This document shows, one piece after another, positions 1 to 5,922 of a DNA stretch of 6,905 nucleotides. Below the pieces are notes generated by a model. That model made no database searches. It was not told the origin of the DNA and was given only the letters and a program-made list of their open reading frames with translations. Position 1 is the stretch's first letter, and the number at the start of each line of letters is the position of its first letter. The stretch comes from Chitinophaga pinensis (lineage in GTDB: Bacteria > Bacteroidota > Bacteroidia > Chitinophagales > Chitinophagaceae): positions 1 through 6,905 of the forward strand of contig CAMCBE010000106.1 of the NCBI GenBank assembly GCA_945872805.1, written 5' to 3'. The translations under genes and the position numbers were made by a program.

Positions 1-465
1 GGTTATCGGTCGCACTATTTTATCTTCAAAATCAACACCAATCTCTTTCAGCATTCTACCTGCTTCTGTAGGGTTTACACGATATAGAACAGAAAGATCA
101 ATAGTAACTTCCAATCCATCCGATGTCAATACTTTAATCGCATCATCTCCAGACTTTGTGCCCTCATCGTGAACACCGCTCATGGTATAATTCAGCGTTC
201 TTACATCAATAGTAGTAACATCCATCAATGGATTTATAAAATTAAGTCCACTCGCAAGACTCTCATTCTGCACTTTACCAAACAATGACTTAACTCCAAC
301 ATAACCAGCATCAACCTGTTTCACGCTCGCTGTAAGCACTCCAATGGAGATAACTACGATACCGGTTACTCTAATTTGCCCTGAGAAACGACTAAATGGG
401 GTTTCAGAACGTACTAAACCTGCTCCAATGACAAAAACAATAATACCAAGGATAATAAGAAACAT
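1..465 (-). CDS. SPFH/prohibitin-family membrane protein, N-terminal 155 residues (cut by left edge)
   Basis: The frame is open from an ATG at 465 to the window edge, so the C-terminal part is missing. Residues 1-18 (MFLIILGIIVFVIGAGLV) form a membrane segment and residues about 33-48 a second one. After these comes a typical prohibitin/SPFH start: VDAGYVGVKSLFGKV (51-65), then SGLNFINPLMDVTTIDVRT (72-90), then SDGLEVTIDLSVLYRVNP (115-132). SPFH proteins form large ring or cage assemblies at membranes and often modulate membrane proteases, but the partner of this one is not visible. It lies 51 bases downstream of the DUF4440-type gene on the same strand and could be co-transcribed. The sequence TACTTTTA on the minus strand at 496-489 resembles a Bacteroidota -7 box and could give it its own promoter, but no -33 element is evident. 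Family assignment is firm; cellular role is unknown. Confidence 0.88.
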   Translation of the reverse strand, partial: MFLIILGIIVFVIGAGLVRSETPFSRFSGQIRVTGIVVISIGVLTASVKQVDAGYVGVKSLFGKVQNESLASGLNFINPLMDVTTIDVRTLNYTMSGVHDEGTKSGDDAIKVLTSDGLEVTIDLSVLYRVNPTEAGRMLKEIGVDFEDKIVRPIT

Positions 466-516
466 ATAAAATGATTTTGAGAAAGAGGTAAAAGTACAGG
501 AAATGGTTGCGTAGAC

Positions 517-942
517 TTAGCTACTATGGTCAGAAATGATAACCCAATTCCCGTGTTGCTTTTCAAAGGTAAGGGTATAATGGCCACCAACATCACCAGC
601 GTTTCGCTTAAGCAGCCATCTACCAACAACCAGGTAGTGTTTCCGACCTAACTTTTTCAAATGCAGAATATCAAATTTCAATGTGCCCATCTTATCGGGG
701 CCATTGTAATTCGTTTTATAGTTCTGAAGGGTTGAGCCATACCCATATGTAACCCCAGACTTGCCGATATACATGAGCGAATCACTCTCCATGTAACCAA
801 CCATAAAATGGTCTAAATCTCCGTTGTTCCAGGCTTTAGTTTGCTGCTCTAAAATAGAAAGAATTGCTTTTTCGTCTTTGGACTGAGCCGTGAGAAATAA
901 ACTAGATAACATAAGTGAAATGAAAAAGAAGTACTGTCGCAT
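517..942 (-). CDS. Exported NTF2-like (DUF4440/SnoaL-type) protein
   Basis: This 141-residue protein begins with a signal peptide (residues 1-20, MRQYFFFISLMLSSLFLTAQ) ending in the Ala-Gln typical of Bacteroidota exported proteins, so it is probably periplasmic or secreted. The mature part has the order of a small cone-shaped NTF2-like fold: a first helix with KAWNNGDLDHFMVGY (36-50), a SDSLMYIGKSG strand (53-63), YGYGSTLQNYK (66-76), then long strands ending in NWVIISDHSS (132-141). The WxIxxDHxS ending is characteristic of the DUF4440/SnoaL-like group. Family members include isomerases and hydrolases, but most have no known ligand, and no catalytic residues can be named here. The length is normal for a single domain. 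It follows the subunit 3 lipoprotein gene by 84 bases, a gap that holds a weak terminator-like hairpin, so it may be transcribed separately. Confidence 0.88.
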   Translation of the reverse strand: MRQYFFFISLMLSSLFLTAQSKDEKAILSILEQQTKAWNNGDLDHFMVGYMESDSLMYIGKSGVTYGYGSTLQNYKTNYNGPDKMGTLKFDILHLKKLGRKHYLVVGRWLLKRNAGDVGGHYTLTFEKQHGNWVIISDHSS

Positions 943-958
943 ATATTGGAATTAAAAA

Positions 959-978
959 ATTGAATAAGTAGCTTCAAT
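959..978 (-). terminator. Weak intrinsic-terminator-like hairpin after the subunit 3 lipoprotein gene
   Basis: On the minus strand ATTGAA (978-973) and TTCAAT (964-959) can pair around an 8-base loop and are followed directly by a run of six T (the A run at 954-959 on the plus strand). It starts about 50 bases past the stop of the lipoprotein gene and before the DUF4440-type gene. The stem has only one G-C pair, so termination would be inefficient if it occurs at all. Confidence 0.3.
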
Positions 979-1026
979 ACGAGAAACAGAGAGATAAAAT
1001 GAGGCAGTTGTTAACCAGCTTGAGTA

Positions 1027-1596
1027 TTAAGCCCAGGCCCTGTCTCCTTTTTTATAAGGAACGCATCCTTCGTATTTACCAGGAACCGCTACATATCGCA
1101 ACGCTTGAGTAGCTCCAATTTCAGAAGTAAAATACCCCAATAACGTGAGTTGCTTCATTAATCCGAAATAATGAGAAGGATCAGTGTCTTTTTTTGCTGT
1201 ATCGTAGGCTTTTAATTGTGTATTGAGGTCTTTAATTAGTGTTGTGCGTTCTGAAGGAGTTGAATCCATGAATGACTTTCCATTCATCTTTTTTGAAGCT
1301 TCGTCTATTTTCACAAGCCCCTCTATGAAAATTTTCTGGTCTTTTTCTTCATAGCAGTCAGTGACCATCATATTCATGAATGCCCCTACCATGGCGGCCT
1401 TAGCACCGGGCGTGTTGGTTGTAGGCATAATTGTTTCAGCGACCTCATCAAGAAATGCAATTTGATCCGCTGCCAATAAAGCCATTGCTGGATTCTTTTT
1501 ATCACTGGTGTTACAGCCCTGTAAGAAGATAGAACCCCCTATTACAGTACCACCTAAAATGAGAGCGACTCTTTCCAATGCAATACGTCTGTTCAT
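1027..1596 (-). CDS. Gluconate 2-dehydrogenase subunit 3 family lipoprotein
   Basis: I take the ATG at 1596 (189 residues) rather than the in-frame upstream ATG at 1626, because MNRRIALERVALILGG makes a complete signal sequence and the ten extra residues would disrupt it. The signal has a twin-arginine-like RR at 3-4, a hydrophobic stretch, and a lipobox LQGC at 25-28, so the product is probably a Tat-exported lipoprotein. Family hallmarks follow: LDEVAETIMPTTNTPGAKAA (49-68), a middle helical region with DCYEEKDQKIFIEGL, and LTLLGYFTSEIGATQALRY (150-168) near the C-terminus. Known members are the small subunit of membrane-bound, flavin-dependent GMC-type sugar or polyol dehydrogenases and probably aid export or anchoring of the catalytic subunit. 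In related genomes the GMC oxidoreductase gene usually follows directly; here a DUF4440-type gene follows instead, so the partner must be elsewhere or lost. The gene is divergent from the GH3 operon. Confidence 0.87.
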   Translation of the reverse strand: MNRRIALERVALILGGTVIGGSIFLQGCNTSDKKNPAMALLAADQIAFLDEVAETIMPTTNTPGAKAAMVGAFMNMMVTDCYEEKDQKIFIEGLVKIDEASKKMNGKSFMDSTPSERTTLIKDLNTQLKAYDTAKKDTDPSHYFGLMKQLTLLGYFTSEIGATQALRYVAVPGKYEGCVPYKKGDRAWA

Positions 1597-1623
1597 AATG
1601 ACCGCGATTTGTACTCTAATGTA

Positions 1624-1631
1624 CAAAACTA
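1624..1631 (-). promoter_or_regulatory. Candidate -7 element for the subunit 3 lipoprotein gene
   Basis: On the minus strand the octamer TAGTTTTG matches the Bacteroidota -7 consensus TAnnTTTG exactly. It would start transcription about 20 bases before the ATG at 1596, which agrees with that start and would exclude the one at 1626. No TTTG-type -33 element is seen about 20 bases upstream, so the call is tentative. Confidence 0.3.
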
Positions 1632-1678
1632 TTAGGATTTCCTTGTGCGTTTATATAGATGCATTTGGTCGGGTTAGT

Positions 1679-1719
1679 ACCCAAAACAAATTGAATCTTT
1701 AGATAAAACCCAAAGCAAA
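1679..1719. repeat. Pair of 12-base direct repeats in the divergent intergenic region
   Basis: ACCCAAAACAAA at 1679-1690 and ACCCAAAGCAAA at 1708-1719 differ at one base, with starts 29 bases apart. They lie between the divergent lipoprotein and GH3 genes, where a regulator-binding site would be expected. The A-rich composition of the region makes chance a real possibility. Confidence 0.35.
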
Positions 1720-1775
1720 ATATAGGTGTAATCAGGTGTTTTTCAATTATAAATGAATGGTGTACCTTGCATATC

Positions 1776-3290
1776 ATGGCTTTATTAGATATTAGATTGC
1801 CAAAATCGATTGCTCATGCATTAAGTCTGCCCGAGAACTCTCCTAAAAGACAGCAACTGCGGGTATTGAAAAAGTTATTAAAAAAAGCCAAAGACACCCG
1901 CTTTGGTAAGCATTTTAATTTCGAGGAACTACTGAACGATAAAAGTCCAGAGAAAAAATTTCGTGAAACGGTTAAGGCATACGACTACAACACCATTTAT
2001 GCTGAATGGTGGAATCAAACATTGAGCGGAGATGAAGATGTATGCTGGCCAGGGAAAATAAAATATTTTGCCTTAAGCTCTGGAACTTCAGAGGCTTCTA
2101 GTAAGTATATTCCGATTACAAAGGACCTCATGAAGGGCAATAGAGTAAGCATGGTCAAACAATTGCTCTCCCTCAGAAACTACGAAAACATCCCATGGAA
2201 ATCGGTCGGGAAAGGATACCTCATGTTAGGAGGAAGTACAGATTTGCAAAAGGGGCCAGGGTACTTTGCAGGCGACCTTAGTGGCATTACGGCTAAAAAA
2301 GCTCCTTTTTGGTTTTCCCCTTTTTATAAGCCTGGCAAAAAAATTGCTAAAACAAACGATTGGAATAAAAAGCTTGAAGCCATTGTTGAAGAAGCACCGA
2401 ATTGGGATATTGGCTTTCTAGTGGGCATTCCAGCATGGATTCAAATGTGCATGGAACTCATTATCAAACGGTACAATTTGAAAGACATCCATGAAATCTG
2501 GCCAAACCTAGCATTTTTCTGTCACGGTGGCGTTGCATTTGAGCCTTATAAAAAAGGATTTGAAAAGTTATTAGGAAAGCCGCTCACCTATCTTGAGACA
2601 TACCTTGCTTCAGAAGGATTTATCGCCTATCATGATAGGCAAGAGCACGATGGGATGAAACTGGTGTTGAATGAACATATTTTTTTCGAGTTTATCCCGT
2701 TTGACGAAGAAAACTTTGATGCAGCAGGAAATCTAACAGAGAACCCAAGGTCACTATTGATTGACGAGGTTGAAAAAGGAAAAGACTATGCTATCTTGAT
2801 GAGTACTGCAGCAGGGGCATGGCGCTATTTAATAGGAGACACGATACGTTTTGTCAACTTGGAAAAATCCGAAATCATTATAACAGGTAGAACAAAACAT
2901 TTCTTGAGTCTTGCAGGCGAACACCTGAGTGTAGACAATATGAATAAAGCGATTCAAGAAGTAAGTGAAAAATTGAACATCAATGTTTCAGAATTCACCG
3001 TAGCGGGAATACCTATTGATCGATTTTTTGGACACCATTGGTATATCGGCACAGACGATCCGGTAGATAAAAAAATATTAACTGAAATGCTTGATGAATC
3101 GCTAAAATCCATCAACGACGATTATGCAACTGAAAGAATTAGCGTGCTGAAAGACATTACAGTAGATGTTCTTTCTGAAAAAATATTTATGGACTTCATG
3201 GAGTTTAAAGGGAAAGTGGGAGGGCAGCATAAATTCCCAAGGGTAATAAAAGGAGCTCTATATGAAGAATGGCTAAATTTTATAAAATAG
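1776..3290 (+). CDS. GH3 auxin-responsive-promoter family protein (acyl-adenylating ligase)
   Basis: I choose the ATG at 1776 (504 residues); a TTG at 1767 would add only three residues. The protein belongs to the GH3 family of the ANL (acyl-adenylate-forming) superfamily. Plant members couple acyl acids such as indole-acetic or jasmonic acid to amino acids through an acyl-AMP. The three nucleotide-binding motifs are intact: motif I SSGTSEASSKYIP (101-113, the P-loop equivalent), motif II YLASEG (276-281, matching YxxSE) and motif III YLIGD (351-355, matching YRxGD). The hinge GRTKHFLSLAGE (371-382) and the C-terminal GQHKFPRV (483-490), like the plant QYKxPRCV motif, are also present. Full length and conserved motifs point to an active cytoplasmic enzyme. 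Acid and amino-acid substrates cannot be read from the sequence, and bacterial homologues are mostly uncharacterised. It heads a same-strand group with a LysE-type exporter, an unknown exported protein and mtgA. Confidence 0.92.
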   Translation: MALLDIRLPKSIAHALSLPENSPKRQQLRVLKKLLKKAKDTRFGKHFNFEELLNDKSPEKKFRETVKAYDYNTIYAEWWNQTLSGDEDVCWPGKIKYFALSSGTSEASSKYIPITKDLMKGNRVSMVKQLLSLRNYENIPWKSVGKGYLMLGGSTDLQKGPGYFAGDLSGITAKKAPFWFSPFYKPGKKIAKTNDWNKKLEAIVEEAPNWDIGFLVGIPAWIQMCMELIIKRYNLKDIHEIWPNLAFFCHGGVAFEPYKKGFEKLLGKPLTYLETYLASEGFIAYHDRQEHDGMKLVLNEHIFFEFIPFDEENFDAAGNLTENPRSLLIDEVEKGKDYAILMSTAAGAWRYLIGDTIRFVNLEKSEIIITGRTKHFLSLAGEHLSVDNMNKAIQEVSEKLNINVSEFTVAGIPIDRFFGHHWYIGTDDPVDKKILTEMLDESLKSINDDYATERISVLKDITVDVLSEKIFMDFMEFKGKVGGQHKFPRVIKGALYEEWLNFIK

Positions 3291-3346
3291 AACAGGCTTT
3301 CAGTGAAGTGCATCAATCAGAGATTGCCAGAGAGTTGTTTAACTAA
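3269..3346 (+). CDS. Possible 25-residue small ORF overlapping the end of the GH3 gene
   Basis: An ATG at 3269, in another frame from GH3, opens a 25-codon frame (MAKFYKIEQAF, then SEVHQSEIARELFN) ending in TAA at 3344-3346. It overlaps the last 22 bases of GH3 and fills most of the 79-base gap before the LysE-type gene. The composition is protein-like (amphipathic, no rare-residue runs), but so short a frame arises easily by chance. It could be a translational coupler, a relic, or nothing. I recognise no family. Confidence 0.2.
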   Translation: MAKFYKIEQAFSEVHQSEIARELFN

Positions 3347-3369
3347 AACATTGAACTAAATAAGAAAAA

Positions 3370-4002
3370 GTGCTTGAATCAATTATAAAAGGGTTTGGCC
3401 TTGGGCTAATATTTGTATTATCGGTTGGACCGGTCATTTTTACTATCATAAAACAGAGTATCAATAACGGAACAAAAGGTGGATTTAGTTTTGTATTAGG
3501 CGTATGGTTAAGCGATATTATTCTTGTTGTTGTTAGCAATGCGTTTTCTGATTTTGTAATGCAGGCCATGCATTTCAAAACGACAATAAGTTATGTTGGC
3601 GCTGCATTCATAATTTCAATGGGGGCATTTTATATATTTTTTAAAAAAGTATCGTTGCCAAATGGGGTATCTGAAAGGGAAGTGAAATTCGGTAAGAGGG
3701 ACTTCACTAAAGCTTTTATGTCGGGTTTAATTATCAATACACTAAACCCCAGTGTAATGCTTTTTTGGTTAATTAACGCTACTGCTTTTGCTGCTAGCCA
3801 TAGCCTGGCAGAAAGAATTATTCTTTTTTCAACTTGCCTACTTGTAAATATGGTTGGTGATGTTGCCAAGATAATGCTGGCTACCAAAATCCGGCATAAA
3901 TTAACGATTCACAATATCAGCATCATCAATAAAATATCAGGGCTTATCTTAATTGGATTTGGTGTCGCCATCATATATGGTATAGTATACTTAAATAAAT
4001 AA
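3370..4002 (+). CDS. LysE family translocator
   Basis: The start is a GTG at 3370; the product has 210 residues, normal for the LysE/RhtB/CadD class of small exporters that move amino acids and related metabolites out across the inner membrane. About six hydrophobic segments are visible, near residues 5-27, 37-59, 72-91, 115-140, 148-171 and 187-206. Family features include SVGPVIFTIIKQSINNG (18-34) in and after the first helix, GGFSFVLGVWLSD (37-49), and GLIINTLNPSVMLFW (119-133) with its Asn-Pro in the membrane. A conserved-looking Asp sits at 165 in the fifth helix. The charged loop around 92-112 separates the two halves. It follows GH3 by 79 bases and is followed after one base by the next gene, so it is almost surely in an operon. 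The exported substrate cannot be deduced; an amino acid or an acyl-amino acid made by the GH3 enzyme is an inference from context only. Confidence 0.87.
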   Translation: MLESIIKGFGLGLIFVLSVGPVIFTIIKQSINNGTKGGFSFVLGVWLSDIILVVVSNAFSDFVMQAMHFKTTISYVGAAFIISMGAFYIFFKKVSLPNGVSEREVKFGKRDFTKAFMSGLIINTLNPSVMLFWLINATAFAASHSLAERIILFSTCLLVNMVGDVAKIMLATKIRHKLTIHNISIINKISGLILIGFGVAIIYGIVYLNK

Positions 4003-4003
4003 A

Positions 4004-4567
4004 ATGCAACTAAGCGCTAAAGACATAACCCCGCTAATCACTTTATTAATTATCTTTTCATGCCTCTCCACATATTCCCAACATTCTGATATCATTGTGT
4101 TTAAAAAAGGAAATAGCAAAACTATTAAAACCTATTTCCCCGGAATACAAATTCACTTTGTGTCTATTGCAGGGAATGAGGTTGAAGGAATGATTAAAAA
4201 AATAGTGAAGGATAGCATTTACATTAATATATATGATTCACGCCCACAATATACTATTTGGGGATCCAGTTTTTGGGATACGGTTAGTGTCTCTCTATCA
4301 AAATACCATATCAAAGAGATAAGAGAAATTGTGAAACCACCGAAACGATTTGCATACATTAAAAATGGATTCATATTTATGGCAGGGGGTGTTGGCTATG
4401 CCATTCTACATAGTGTAAACGCTTTATATTTAAAAGAAAAAATAGATCCAAAAACAATAGGGTTCTCTGCTGCCTCAATTGCAACAGGTATTATCCTAAA
4501 AAAATTGAATAGAAATACGATAACACTTGGCAAACGTCATTACCTTCAATATATTTCATTAAATTAA
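4004..4567 (+). CDS. Uncharacterised exported membrane-associated protein
   Basis: I do not recognise a named family for this 187-residue protein. The ATG lies one base after the LysE-type stop codon, which implies translational coupling. A signal sequence spans about residues 9-26 (PLITLLIIFSCLSTYSQ at 10-26) and could be cut after the Ser-Gln; IFSC at 17-20 is a poor lipobox, so lipidation is less likely. The mature part has two pieces. Residues about 30-110 look rich in beta strands (IIVFKKGNSKTIKTYFPG at 30-47, VEGMIKKIVKDSIYINIYD at 60-78). Residues 119-170 hold two Gly/Ala-rich hydrophobic segments (NGFIFMAGGVGYAILHSV and TIGFSAASIATGIILKKL). The end, TLGKRHYLQYISLN, is strand-like. This suggests a periplasm-facing domain followed by a membrane hairpin. 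The setting between an exporter and a cell-wall glycosyltransferase points to an envelope role, but no function can be assigned. Confidence 0.8.
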   Translation: MQLSAKDITPLITLLIIFSCLSTYSQHSDIIVFKKGNSKTIKTYFPGIQIHFVSIAGNEVEGMIKKIVKDSIYINIYDSRPQYTIWGSSFWDTVSVSLSKYHIKEIREIVKPPKRFAYIKNGFIFMAGGVGYAILHSVNALYLKEKIDPKTIGFSAASIATGIILKKLNRNTITLGKRHYLQYISLN

Positions 4568-4574
4568 TTAGCAG

Positions 4575-5249
4575 TTGATTCGATTATTAAAAAAAATATT
4601 TCTATTTCTGTTCCTTTCACAGTTAGGCTATATTATACTGCTCAAATTTATTGATGCCCCCATTACATTAACGCAGATCACAAGTATACTTCAGGGAGAT
4701 GGATTTAACAGGAAGCATGTAGCGATGCGCTCCATTTCTAAACAAGCAAAATTAGCAGTTATCGCATCCGAGGATCAACTTTTCCCAGACCACAGCGGAT
4801 TCGATTTTAAAAATATTCAAAAAGCACTTGTATACAACAAAAAAAAACCAGGAAGAGTAAGGGGTGCATCGACTATAAGCCAACAAGTAGCTAAAAATAT
4901 TTTTCTATGGCAGGGCAGAAGTTGGATAAGAAAAGGGCTAGAGGTCTATTTCACATTCATGATTGAACTCATATGGGGGAAAAAAAGAATTTTGGAAGTC
5001 TATCTAAACGAAGCCGAAATGGGAAAAGGAATTTTCGGAATTGAAGCTGCATCAAAAAAATATTTTAAACATCCCGCATCCAAATTATCTAGATCTGAAG
5101 CTGCAATGATTGCAGCAAGCCTTCCTAATCCAGTTCGATTTACAGTAAAGCCATTGTCATCTTTTGTATCAAGAAAATACCCTTGGGTAATGAGACAAAT
5201 GAATAATCTTGAAGGAGATCCTGATATAAAACCTATTATCGCAGATTAA
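4575..5249 (+). CDS. mtgA: Monofunctional biosynthetic peptidoglycan transglycosylase (GT51)
   Basis: This 224-residue protein polymerises lipid II into glycan strands on the outer face of the inner membrane. The start is a TTG at 4575: a stop lies in frame at 4569, and the next in-frame ATG (residue 51) would remove the anchor. A single N-terminal membrane anchor covers about residues 7-25. The GT51 motifs occur in order: ASEDQLFPDHSGFD (64-77) with catalytic Glu66, RGASTISQQVAKN (96-108; Ser replaces the common Thr in the TQQ motif), RKGLEVYFTFMIE (119-131), and LEVYLNEAEMGKGIFGIEAA (140-159) followed by KKYF. The ASLPNP motif is at 181-186. There is no transpeptidase domain, and the length matches stand-alone MtgA. 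It starts seven bases after the upstream gene and is last in the operon. Its stop codon lies within the inverted repeat that separates it from the convergent kinase gene. Confidence 0.93.
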   Translation: MIRLLKKIFLFLFLSQLGYIILLKFIDAPITLTQITSILQGDGFNRKHVAMRSISKQAKLAVIASEDQLFPDHSGFDFKNIQKALVYNKKKPGRVRGASTISQQVAKNIFLWQGRSWIRKGLEVYFTFMIELIWGKKRILEVYLNEAEMGKGIFGIEAASKKYFKHPASKLSRSEAAMIAASLPNPVRFTVKPLSSFVSRKYPWVMRQMNNLEGDPDIKPIIAD

Positions 5250-5324
5250 GTATGCTAAGACATCTATACTATGCCATAGATGATACATTTTATTTATTGG
5301 ATGGTCTAACAGCATAAACTTAAT
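5245..5324. repeat. Imperfect nested inverted repeat between convergent genes; possible terminator
   Basis: The left arm (5245-5261) reads ATTAAG-TATGCT-a-AGAC and the right arm (5304-5324) GTCT-aac-AGCATA-aa-CTTAAT, giving 16 paired positions with small bulges. The 42-base loop holds a second stem, ATCTAT (5262-5267) with ATAGAT (5276-5281), followed by a T-rich stretch at 5287-5297. The element spans nearly the whole gap between mtgA and the kinase gene and includes the mtgA stop codon. A bidirectional terminator or mRNA 3'-end stabiliser is the likeliest role. It is AT-rich, so its strength is uncertain. Confidence 0.5.
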
Positions 5325-5331
5325 TAGGAAA

Positions 5332-5922
5332 TTATGTCGCTTGAATAGATTTTCTCAGCTCCTCAACCCACTTTATCGCCTGACTTGTTCTTTCAACATT
5401 AAGCCCTGTAACCTCAAACCAAGGAGTTTGCTGGTTGATAAGTATATCCTTGTAATAATTATATAAGGAGGCACGCTTTTCTATTTCTGGATACTCCCTC
5501 AGTACATCTTTGGTCCAGGGAATATCGTGTTTGCACAGAAGATACCCATCATATTTTCTTTCTGCGATTTGATTTAAAATCCACGGATCGCATTGATCAA
5601 AGACAAATTCACTCCATACTTTCATCACATACATATCGGTATCAACGAATAAAATAGGACGCTCTGTTGAAGGATTTGTTGAATGAACTATAGAAAGCTC
5701 TTGAAGGGCTTTTTCTTCCAACGCCAATTGACCCTTCGCGATCAAAAGCAAGTCCTCGTATGAATAGTCCGTTCCATTCTTAATCAAATAGTCGCGTGCA
5801 TATTCTTGACACCAATGCGTTGAAAAGTGTACAGCTAATTCTGCGCAGAGGGTGCTCTTTCCGGTCGACTCTGGACCAATAGCCACAATTTTTAAAATAT
5901 GATCAGTGCTGTTCGAATTCAT
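5332..5922 (-). CDS. NadR-like nicotinamide riboside kinase (P-loop AAA_28 family)
   Basis: This 196-residue cytoplasmic P-loop kinase resembles the C-terminal ribosylnicotinamide kinase domain of NadR, which phosphorylates nicotinamide riboside to NMN with ATP. The Walker A motif is GPESTGKST (16-24). CQEYARDYL (38-46) matches the conserved E-x-x-R-x-x segment after strand 2, and ILFVDTDMYVMKVWSE (90-105) holds the Walker-B-like aspartates (Asp94, Asp96). LLCKHDIPWTKDVLRE (128-143) contains the DxPWxxDxxR lid motif. Unlike enterobacterial NadR it has no DNA-binding domain and no adenylyltransferase domain, so it should act only as a kinase. Its ATG lies inside the 3' end of pnuC (20-base overlap), so the two are very probably translationally coupled. 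Together they would take up the riboside and trap it as NMN for NAD synthesis. A thiamine-related role is possible if the transporter is the PnuT variant. Confidence 0.85.
   Translation of the reverse strand: MNSNSTDHILKIVAIGPESTGKSTLCAELAVHFSTHWCQEYARDYLIKNGTDYSYEDLLLIAKGQLALEEKALQELSIVHSTNPSTERPILFVDTDMYVMKVWSEFVFDQCDPWILNQIAERKYDGYLLCKHDIPWTKDVLREYPEIEKRASLYNYYKDILINQQTPWFEVTGLNVERTSQAIKWVEELRKSIQAT

Noticed and set aside
414..629. Minus-strand frame overlapping the DUF4440-type and prohibitin genes
   Set aside because: It overlaps two supported genes in another frame and its hydrophobic tail is explained by the antisense or offset reading.
1597..1626. Longer start for the subunit 3 lipoprotein at 1626
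   Set aside because: It puts ten residues before the RR signal sequence, and the -7-like element at 1624-1631 would begin transcription downstream of it.
1508..1702. Plus-strand 64-codon frame across the lipoprotein start and the divergent intergenic region
   Set aside because: Mostly antisense to the lipoprotein signal sequence, with no recognisable features.
3630..3887. Open frame on the minus strand opposite the LysE-type gene
   Set aside because: Shadow of a convincing membrane transporter gene; no domain or signal of its own.
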